DNA from: Microcaldota archaeon
GTDB taxonomy: Archaea; Micrarchaeota; Micrarchaeia; Micrarchaeales; CABMGC01
Reading direction: 5' to 3'
Assembly (NCBI GenBank): GCA_021851985.1
Contig: JAJZOS010000027.1
Coordinates: 1-9,146, forward strand
Length of the DNA stretch: 9,146 nucleotides
Shown here: positions 1 through 5,104 of the stretch, piece by piece
Layout: each line of letters starts with the position of its first letter
How positions within the stretch are numbered: the stretch's first letter is position 1
The notes under the pieces: generated by a model
What the model saw: the letters and a program-made list of their open reading frames with translations, nothing else
The model's database searches: none
What the model was told of the DNA's origin: nothing
Made by a program: the position numbers and the translations under genes

Positions 1-210
1 TTTTCCAGGGCCTCTGGCGTCATTGTAAAGTACTCTGAATCCTGTGAATGTCTGTACACTACCATCCCTCATTTTGACAGGTATGGTTACTATTATGGTC
101 CTTTTAGGCTCTCTTAGTATTGCGTGTGCTTTCTTGTCAAGATTCATTATTTCTGCTGCCAAATCAAGCTCATTCTGCGATATCTTAAATGGATTCATAT
201 CCTCTATCAT
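1..210 (-). CDS. gdhA: Glutamate dehydrogenase, N-terminal 70 residues (truncated by window edge)
   Basis: This is the start of a Glu/Leu/Phe/Val dehydrogenase, most likely glutamate dehydrogenase, which interconverts glutamate and 2-oxoglutarate plus ammonia with NAD(P)H in the cytosol. The visible residues carry the family's N-terminal signature: a short helical start (MIEDMNPFKISQNELDLAAE), then LREPKRTIIVTIPVKMRDGS, then FTGFRVLYNDARGPGK, matching the usual 'PKR...V.IPV.MDDG....F.GYRVQHN.ARGP.KGG' segment just before the glycine-rich substrate-binding part. The catalytic lysine and the Rossmann domain lie beyond the left edge, so activity and cofactor cannot be judged. The ATG at 210-208 overlaps the TGA of the upstream regulator gene (ATGA), implying translational coupling. 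The frame is open to base 1. I am confident of the family and less sure of glutamate over other amino acids. Confidence 0.9.
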   Translation of the reverse strand, partial: MIEDMNPFKISQNELDLAAEIMNLDKKAHAILREPKRTIIVTIPVKMRDGSVQTFTGFRVLYNDARGPGK

Positions 211-542
211 TTCAAAACACCAGTTTTTTCTAATACTATAACTTCACATATGTTATTTAACACTTTATTAATTTCACTTCTATTATGCAATGCAATTATC
301 TGTTTTGTTTTTTCTTCAACCATCTCATTTTTGCCTATTGCGTGGCTGATTTCCTTTATCTGTGCTGAATACTTGCCATTCAAATACTTACTGATAGCAA
401 CCTGGTTAATTCCAAGTATATCTGCGATTTCCTTCTCTTTCAGATTATATCTGGATCTCATTTCTTCAGCCATTCTTATCCGGACTGCAGGCAGAATAAT
501 CTTGGTTATTTTGTTGCATATCATGTCTTCCAAATATACCAT
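207..542 (-). CDS. COG2522-like archaeal helix-turn-helix transcriptional regulator
   Basis: A 111-residue protein resembling the archaeal 'predicted transcriptional regulator' family COG2522. Residues about 13-56 show the family pattern: ILPAVRIRMAEEM, then a helix-turn-helix (YNLKEKEIADILGINQVAIS followed by KYLNGK), close to the family consensus 'LPaiRa.iA.eL...yglsq.eiA.lLGitqaAVS.YLsGKRG'. The C-terminal half is helical and has one cysteine (C99) in NNICEVI, where family members often have more cysteines; this is from memory. Two starts are possible: ATG at 542 and ATG at 524; the second fits the usual family length slightly better, and neither has a clear Shine-Dalgarno. The stop overlaps the gdhA start by four bases and the upstream gene ends 16 bases before 542, so the three genes are probably co-transcribed. 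Local control of nitrogen metabolism is an inference from position only. Confidence 0.75.
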   Translation of the reverse strand: MVYLEDMICNKITKIILPAVRIRMAEEMRSRYNLKEKEIADILGINQVAISKYLNGKYSAQIKEISHAIGKNEMVEEKTKQIIALHNRSEINKVLNNICEVIVLEKTGVLK

Positions 543-558
543 CCAGTTATCTTAATTT

Positions 559-1176
559 CTAGCTGCCTTTCCCCTTGTTGTTCCCAGATTCAGCATCGTC
601 TATTATGCCCAGCGAATCCTTCAGCCAGCCGCGTATGCCCGGTCGCCTCTTTGTTTCCTGAATTGCATAGTCGTCGTTTTCTTGCGGCTTCGATTTTTTC
701 TGCTGCTTGGTCTCCGCAATCTTCTCCACCTTTTTTTCAGGCTTCTGTTCAGGCTCCGTTTTCCTTGTGATGTTTGGGATTTTAGGCATTATCCTAGCCA
801 CTCCGCCTTTGACGAATGATGATACAATATCCCCTATCAGATCTTCATTAGGGTTTTCAAGCACTAGTATGTTGACTTCATTGTCCCTTGCATTCCTTGC
901 GTCGTCTGCGCTTCTGCACACCGAGGAGGCTATGCCCTCATGTCTGTTGAGTGCCACGCTTGTGGCTATGGGATTGTCCGATGCAACTATTGCATAGTCA
1001 AAGCCCCCATTAGAAAATAAGTCGTAAGCCCGGTCCGCAAGCGCCTTTGCATCTACTCTTGATTCCTTTGTTATAACCGTCGCTCCATCTATATTGATAT
1101 GTTCTATTAATATGTCTTCAAATCCACGGATGTTGGTCGTTACAAGTATTTTTATAATAGCACCCAGTATGCGCAT
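559..1176 (-). CDS. RpiB/LacA-fold protein lacking isomerase catalytic residues, with charged C-terminal tail
   Basis: A 205-residue protein whose first ~130 residues follow ribose-5-phosphate isomerase B (RpiB/LacAB). The stretch YAIVASDNPIATSVALN (61-77) lines up with GILICGTGVGISIAAN of E. coli RpiB, and the following GIASSVCRSADDARNARDN matches 'GIRAVVCSEPYSAQLSRQHN'. The catalytic positions differ: the catalytic Cys of RpiB falls on S66, the Gly-Thr-Gly loop becomes DNP, the Asp-His pair near the N-terminus becomes Asn-Ile (NIRGF), and the catalytic His before the Asn-Asp is absent (RDNEVN). It therefore looks like a pseudoenzyme that may bind a phosphate or sugar ligand. Residues ~135-178 are a Lys/Glu/Gln/Pro-rich, probably disordered linker, ending in a conserved-looking RRPGIRGWLKDSLGIIDDAE segment, which is foreign to RpiB. 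The ATG at 1176 lies about 25 bases from a TATA box, consistent with a leaderless mRNA. It leads the HTH-gdhA operon. Function unknown. Confidence 0.7.
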   Translation of the reverse strand: MRILGAIIKILVTTNIRGFEDILIEHINIDGATVITKESRVDAKALADRAYDLFSNGGFDYAIVASDNPIATSVALNRHEGIASSVCRSADDARNARDNEVNILVLENPNEDLIGDIVSSFVKGGVARIMPKIPNITRKTEPEQKPEKKVEKIAETKQQKKSKPQENDDYAIQETKRRPGIRGWLKDSLGIIDDAESGNNKGKGS

Positions 1177-1196
1177 ACAATATTGGCACTAGAATA

Positions 1197-1204
1197 TTTA
1201 TATA
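1197..1204. promoter_or_regulatory. Shared TATA box for divergent transcription
   Basis: TTTATATA on the plus strand reads TATATAAA on the minus strand, so it fits the archaeal TATA consensus in both directions. Measured from its centre, a start about 26 bases away falls at about 1174-1175 on the minus strand, right at the ATG of the RpiB-like gene (leaderless), and at about 1227 on the plus strand, giving S26e a leader of about 16 bases that holds its Shine-Dalgarno. It may instead be two overlapping boxes; the assignment rests on spacing and sequence alone. Confidence 0.55.
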
Positions 1205-1231
1205 CTTATAGCGGATACAAAATAGTGCATT

Positions 1232-1237
1232 AAGGTG
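1232..1237 (+). promoter_or_regulatory. Shine-Dalgarno that sets the TTG start of S26e
   Basis: AAGGTG lies five bases upstream of the TTG at 1243-1245, matching the GGTG part of the archaeal anti-Shine-Dalgarno complement. There is no in-frame ATG before the first zinc-binding cysteine, so this site supports the TTG as the true start. Confidence 0.6.
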
Positions 1238-1242
1238 TAAAT

Positions 1243-1476
1243 TTGAGAGGAAAGGAGCAACTAGTAAGATGCGATAACTGTGGTAGGACAGTGTCCAGGA
1301 GCAAGGCCGTGGTGGATGAAAGAGTAATGCGTTATGGCACGGACATGAACAACAAGGACATAAAATTCATGACAAGGAGGAATGTAACCTATTGCATAAG
1401 CTGCGCAAAGCACAAAGGTATATTCGAGAGGAAGAAACAGCAGGCCGCAAGGGCTGCCTCAAGATACGATACATAA
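1243..1476 (+). CDS. rps26e: Small ribosomal subunit protein S26e (eS26)
   Basis: A 77-residue zinc-binding protein of the small ribosomal subunit; in eukaryotes eS26 sits near the mRNA exit channel and the 3' end of the small-subunit rRNA. The evidence is the pair of zinc knuckles, C10-D-N-C13 and C51-I-S-C54, the second followed by A-K-H (the CxxCAxH signature of the family), and a basic C-terminus (ERKKQQAARAASR). It is shorter at the N-terminus than eukaryotic and crenarchaeal forms, which carry a further basic Lys/Arg/Gly-rich stretch before the first CxxC. The start is TTG with a good Shine-Dalgarno. The next gene starts about 17 bases downstream on the same strand and is probably co-transcribed. 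S26e is best known from eukaryotes and TACK/Asgard archaea and is generally missing from Euryarchaeota, so it is a useful lineage marker here. Confidence 0.88.
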   Translation: MRGKEQLVRCDNCGRTVSRSKAVVDERVMRYGTDMNNKDIKFMTRRNVTYCISCAKHKGIFERKKQQAARAASRYDT

Positions 1477-1493
1477 GCTATCTATTGGGTGCA

Positions 1494-2234
1494 ATGTTGG
1501 GTTCCGAGTCAACGGATCTTTTGATATTCCGGGAAAGAGGTTACAGTGAGCCGGAGTCAAAGCCCCCTGAAGCTGCGCCTAAAGGCAAGCAAAGTCCGGT
1601 GGCGGCTCAAAAGAGGGATCTTTCAGAAACATATTGCATAAACCATCCGTGGAGAAAAGCGGATCAAATATGTGAAATATGCAAGCAGCCGTTCTGTTTT
1701 GCAGATATAATGATACATAATGGCAAATATTACTGCCTTAGGGACATAGATTACGCTGCAAATACCGAGGCAAACAAAGAAGAAGCGAATAGTCCAAACA
1801 TATTTTCCAGGCTTTCTATGGTGCTTCTGATACTCAACTCAGTATATCTTGCATACTTCACTTACGATCAGATAAAGTTCATAGCATCCAGCACGTTAAA
1901 TGAAGGCATTAGTTTCTTTATCAATCTGAATCCAGTATATTATGTGCCCGTAGCAAATGCCGCAATAATAGCCATGGGCATAATCGCTGCAATATCGGTT
2001 TCAAGGAAATCAATCATGTTCCTGGGTGTCAGCATAGTTATAGTACTGCTTTCACTTCTTGCTGCGGTATATGAGTATATGGACAGCAGCGTCACTTACA
2101 TACTTGTTTCAAGCGTAGTGCTGTTTCTTGTAATAGCACTCCTTGCATACAGCAGGATGAGTTCGACAAGCACGTCCGCTGCGGAGCAGGCCGTAGTCCA
2201 GAGGATAGAATGGCCTAAGCCAGAGGTATTCTAA
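1494..2234 (+). CDS. Four-TM membrane protein with N-terminal B-box-like zinc finger
   Basis: A protein of about 246 residues with no function I can name. Residues 1-45 are polar and Pro/Lys-rich. Residues 48-81 form a compact Cys/His cluster: C48xxH51 (CINHPWRKA), C60xxC63, C68, H75 and C81, the spacing of B-box-type zinc fingers (CxxHP...A...CxxC...FC...G.YYC) found at the head of some prokaryotic membrane proteins. Four hydrophobic segments follow at about 105-124, 149-169, 172-195 and 199-219, and a short polar tail ends in EWPKPEVF. No signal peptide is seen; the zinc finger is most likely cytosolic. The open frame extends upstream into S26e, but the ATG at 1494 (preceded by GGGTG, though only two bases away) avoids that overlap; TTG at 1485 is an alternative. 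It follows S26e closely and is probably in its transcript. Confidence 0.7.
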   Translation: MLGSESTDLLIFRERGYSEPESKPPEAAPKGKQSPVAAQKRDLSETYCINHPWRKADQICEICKQPFCFADIMIHNGKYYCLRDIDYAANTEANKEEANSPNIFSRLSMVLLILNSVYLAYFTYDQIKFIASSTLNEGISFFINLNPVYYVPVANAAIIAMGIIAAISVSRKSIMFLGVSIVIVLLSLLAAVYEYMDSSVTYILVSSVVLFLVIALLAYSRMSSTSTSAAEQAVVQRIEWPKPEVF

Positions 2235-2235
2235 T

Positions 2236-2943
2236 TCAGGAGTTTGCCAAAAATTCAAGTTCTCCAGCAAGCATCCTTACTGTATCCATGCTCTTTTCAT
2301 GGTCTTTACTACTCGCTAAAGTCAAAGATATGTATCCTTTATCATAATATTTTACAGTAATTACATACCCGGAATCATAGTCTTTTATATCCAAGCCCGC
2401 GCTGAAAATGCCGTATAAACTGCCGCCTATAAAAATCTCTGAGAGCATGAGGCGTTGCGTGTTATTAACCGCTATTCTAACTATATATGTACAGAGCGAC
2501 CCTTCTATGCTGCATTCAGTGACCTTTGGTACATTTAATAATATGTTTTTTTCATCCAAACTGAATTTAGGCAAGTCAACTTCGGGCACATATTCCTTTC
2601 CTCTAAACAGTGCGCTAGTTATATCAATCATCAACTCCATCGATTCGTAATCCAAATTCGCTATTTTTGTTTCCCTAATGCATTCTTCAAGCAAACGTAT
2701 ACGCTCATCAACGTTTTTTTGCATATTCGCTCTTAGCCTTTTCACTTTGCCACTGTTTTCAGAAAGTTGTGCAGCAGCGCCTCCTCTTCCCTCCCTTAAT
2801 CTTATGTTCGAGAGCTTTAGTGCAGATGCAGCAATTTCGCTTAAAAATATATCCATGTTTACAACATGGGCCGTTTGCATCCTGCCTGGATTAGGATTGC
2901 CATGTCTTCCAAGTCTTTTATGTACAACCATAAGCAAATCCAT
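2236..2943 (-). CDS. Hypothetical protein, 235 residues, no recognised family
   Basis: I do not recognise this protein. The N-terminus is basic and Gly/Pro-bearing (VVHKRLGRHGNPNPGRMQTA), followed by helix-rich, charged segments (about 28-105) that could form a coiled coil or helical bundle (KVKRLRANMQKNVDERIRLL), and a C-terminal half with alternating beta-like stretches (CTYIVRIAVNN, GYVITVKYYDKGYISLTLAS) ending in a helix. There is no transmembrane segment, signal peptide or obvious catalytic motif. The frame is continuous and codon use looks like its neighbours. The ATG at 2943 lies about 24 bases from a TATA-like ATTTTTAA (minus strand), consistent with leaderless transcription. The TGA stop is separated by one base from the stop of the convergent membrane protein gene. 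It is likely a real, cytosolic lineage-specific protein. Confidence 0.65.
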   Translation of the reverse strand: MDLLMVVHKRLGRHGNPNPGRMQTAHVVNMDIFLSEIAASALKLSNIRLREGRGGAAAQLSENSGKVKRLRANMQKNVDERIRLLEECIRETKIANLDYESMELMIDITSALFRGKEYVPEVDLPKFSLDEKNILLNVPKVTECSIEGSLCTYIVRIAVNNTQRLMLSEIFIGGSLYGIFSAGLDIKDYDSGYVITVKYYDKGYISLTLASSKDHEKSMDTVRMLAGELEFLANS

Positions 2944-2962
2944 TCATTATGGCAAAATTACA

Positions 2963-2970
2963 TTAAAAAT
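2963..2970 (-). promoter_or_regulatory. Probable TATA box for the 235-residue hypothetical gene
   Basis: Read on the minus strand this is ATTTTTAA, centred about 24 bases before the ATG at 2943, the spacing expected of a leaderless archaeal transcript. It lies at the very edge of the TnpB-like fragment. Confidence 0.4.
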
Positions 2971-3208
2971 CTTTTGTGCAATCAATTAATTGCAAGGAAT
3001 GCGGAGTTGTCGTGAACTCCGATAGAAATGCGAGCCTTACTATCGCAGCCAAATTCCTGTTTGAGCTGAAGAATTCTCCTAACCAAGAAACTTTTCAGAT
3101 CTCCAATAGGCAAGTTTCTGTAAATGGACTCATTCGTTCCAATGCGGTTGTTGCTGTGCGACATGTTTCTTCAACTTATGGAGAGCCTACGCCATTTACT
3201 GGGGCAGT
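2967..3208 (+). pseudogene. tnpB: Remnant of TnpB (IS200/IS605 OrfB) C-terminal zinc-ribbon end
   Basis: Between the hypothetical gene and argS, the plus strand encodes INCKECGVVVNSDRNASLTI, which has the hallmark end of TnpB/OrfB nucleases: the second CxxCG pair of the zinc ribbon, then the D-x-N-A-S motif carrying the third RuvC aspartate. Upstream, the frame stops at 2964-2966, so the helical part, the RuvC-I and RuvC-II residues and the first CxxC pair are missing. After the motif the frame stays open past the argS stop codon on the other strand to 3335, but a natural TnpB end cannot be fixed; I cut the feature at the argS boundary. The only start would be GTG at 2976, giving a protein with no catalytic centre, so this is best read as a decayed relic and not a functional gene. 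No hairpin ends or guide RNA could be assigned. A chance match is possible but the motif is specific. Confidence 0.55.
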
Positions 3209-5101
3209 TTACATAGAATCTACGGTTTGTATGCCCAGTAATCCGAGCATATTCCCTACTACGATAACATATGCACTTACAATCCTGCATCGCAATTCTT
3301 TTGCGTTGCTATTCATCACTGGCACGCTTTCATAAAATCTGCTAAAAGCCATGGTAATCTCTATTATGTAGTCTGCTATAATGTTCGGTCTAAGCTCCTC
3401 GCATGCCTTTTCTACTACTTCATGTGCATCCGCAATAAGCTTCACAAGATCGAAGTCCTTGCCACGAGTGACTTTTTCATATTCGATTGCATCTATGCTT
3501 TCATCAGAGTAGTTACATTTTTCCAGTATTCTTTTTGCCCTAGCATAACTGTACATGCAGTACGGTCCACTGTTACCCTCAAAGTTCAAAGCGCTATTCC
3601 ATGAAAAAATGAACGGTTTTTCAGCTGAAACCTTAAGGAATTCAAATTTTATTGCTGAAATGCCTATAGCATTTGCGATTTCTGGTATCTTGTCCCTATG
3701 CTCTATTTTCTTGCTTTTTTCGGTTGCTTCCAATGCCTTTGAACGTGCCTCATCAAGAAGCACATCTGCAGTATATGCCTTGTTGTTTCCAAGCCATCCT
3801 CCCGTCCTCCCGCTCAGCGATCCTCCTTCAATTCCGACTTCTCCATAAGCAAGATGCTTTATCTTTTCAGCTTTTTTTTCGTAACCCATCATGTTCAGCA
3901 CAGATTTAAGTATCAGTTGCGTGTATCTCTGGGCAGAGCCTATAACATTTATGACCATATATGCATTTCCAAAGTCCATTTCAACTCCGTCTTCAGATGT
4001 AGAATACAGGCGCTTTCCAACGGACTGCATGCTCATTTCTTTATACTTGAATTTGAAATCAAGTATGCCAAGCTTCCACATATGAAATGCGATGTCCTTT
4101 GCTACATATGTGGCAGTCCCATCACTTCTCACAAGGACTTTTTCATGCTCGTTAGGATTCTCAAAGTCCCTTGCAAAATTCCTCATCTTGTCCAGGTTTA
4201 CTACTATGCATCCTTTATTTTTTCCAGAATCGGACTTTTCAAACACGTTTTTTGATAGCCCCATCTCTATTGACATTTCAAGGAGTTTTGCCATTACTAT
4301 GTCGCTCTCCCATATCATGACGTCGTGAAATATGCCATAGGATTTCGACGTTTCATATTGTGCTTCCACGCATTTAAATGCAATATCTCTTGCAGCCTTT
4401 GATTCTTCGCTGTTTCCTGATTCCATTTTTTTCAGTATGCCGGATATATCCTCATTAACCCCTTCAGAGTTAAGTCTTTTGTTTATTTCAACATACTGTT
4501 CGCCAAGCCATTGGTCAAATTTTTTGTCTGGATCCGACCCCATATTCTTCTGGCCCCACAGTATTTCAGCAACCTGCAATCCAAGGTCGTCTATGTAATC
4601 TTCGCGCTCTACAAAATAATTGCAAAATTCCAATATATTTGATATGGCATCGCCCAAAAGGGCATTCCTCAGGTGTCCTATATGCCAGGGTTTCGTGGGA
4701 TTCACAGCTGGCGATTCAACAAGCACTCTTTTTCCATCCCCTTTATTTACGGATCCGTATCTTTTCCCCATAGATATTGCGGACTCTATTACTTCATGCG
4801 AATACATTGCCTCATTTATAAACAAGTTTATGTACCCCCCAATTCCCCTCAGTTCCCGCGCCATAGCGTTTTTTCCCATATTTTTTATTATGTCTTCTGA
4901 TACGTCTGCAGGTTTCTTTTGATAATGCTTTGCTATCCTTATGGGCACTGAGCTGCTAAGGTCGCCAAATTCCTTGTTCGGAGTGGATATGGAATCGGTT
5001 ATATGCGTGATTTCAAGCCCGACTTCAGGATAAAGTTTCGTTACAGCGGAATAAATTTCGTTGGAAAACCACAGCGTCAGGTCGTTTTTTGGATAATCCA
5101 T
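3209..5101 (-). CDS. argS: Arginyl-tRNA synthetase
   Basis: Class I aminoacyl-tRNA synthetase that charges tRNA-Arg with arginine using ATP; cytosolic and essential. Residues ~1-115 form the N-terminal tRNA-contacting domain. The catalytic core begins with VESPAVNPTKPWHIGHLRNA, containing the HIGH motif at about 140-143. RSDGTATYVAKDIAFHMWK (about 325-343) is the usual ArgRS segment in the second half of the Rossmann fold. The KMSKS position reads SLSGRTGG (about 428-435), the archaeal SGR(K/T)G form but without the leading Lys. The last ~120 residues (from YCMYSYARAKRIL) are the helical anticodon-binding DALR domain, ending in the typical LLGIQTVDSM. About 630 residues is normal length. TTG at 5104 could also start it, but ATG at 5101 is preferred. 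It begins three bases after the HD gene stop, so the two are co-transcribed and probably coupled. Confidence 0.96.
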   Translation of the reverse strand: MDYPKNDLTLWFSNEIYSAVTKLYPEVGLEITHITDSISTPNKEFGDLSSSVPIRIAKHYQKKPADVSEDIIKNMGKNAMARELRGIGGYINLFINEAMYSHEVIESAISMGKRYGSVNKGDGKRVLVESPAVNPTKPWHIGHLRNALLGDAISNILEFCNYFVEREDYIDDLGLQVAEILWGQKNMGSDPDKKFDQWLGEQYVEINKRLNSEGVNEDISGILKKMESGNSEESKAARDIAFKCVEAQYETSKSYGIFHDVMIWESDIVMAKLLEMSIEMGLSKNVFEKSDSGKNKGCIVVNLDKMRNFARDFENPNEHEKVLVRSDGTATYVAKDIAFHMWKLGILDFKFKYKEMSMQSVGKRLYSTSEDGVEMDFGNAYMVINVIGSAQRYTQLILKSVLNMMGYEKKAEKIKHLAYGEVGIEGGSLSGRTGGWLGNNKAYTADVLLDEARSKALEATEKSKKIEHRDKIPEIANAIGISAIKFEFLKVSAEKPFIFSWNSALNFEGNSGPYCMYSYARAKRILEKCNYSDESIDAIEYEKVTRGKDFDLVKLIADAHEVVEKACEELRPNIIADYIIEITMAFSRFYESVPVMNSNAKELRCRIVSAYVIVVGNMLGLLGIQTVDSM

Positions 5102-5104
5102 CAA

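Noticed and set aside
124..555. 143-residue open frame on the plus strand
   Set aside because: It is antisense to the HTH regulator and the start of gdhA, both of which have clear family motifs; its translation is a hydrophobic jumble with no motif.
707..997. 96-residue open frame on the plus strand
   Set aside because: It is the antisense shadow of the RpiB-like gene and has no promoter or recognisable motif.
1392..1493. Upstream extension of the zinc-finger membrane protein into S26e
   Set aside because: It overlaps the S26e coding region out of frame and adds a basic stretch that simply re-reads the S26e tail; the ATG at 1494 is a better start.
2982..3164. 60-residue minus-strand open frame downstream of argS
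   Set aside because: No recognisable motif; the opposite strand carries the TnpB signature, which explains the open frame better.
3854..4255. 133-residue plus-strand open frame
   Set aside because: It lies entirely antisense to argS, and argS is unambiguous.
5102..5104. TTG start for argS
   Set aside because: The next codon is ATG, which is far more likely to be used; the TTG adds only one residue.
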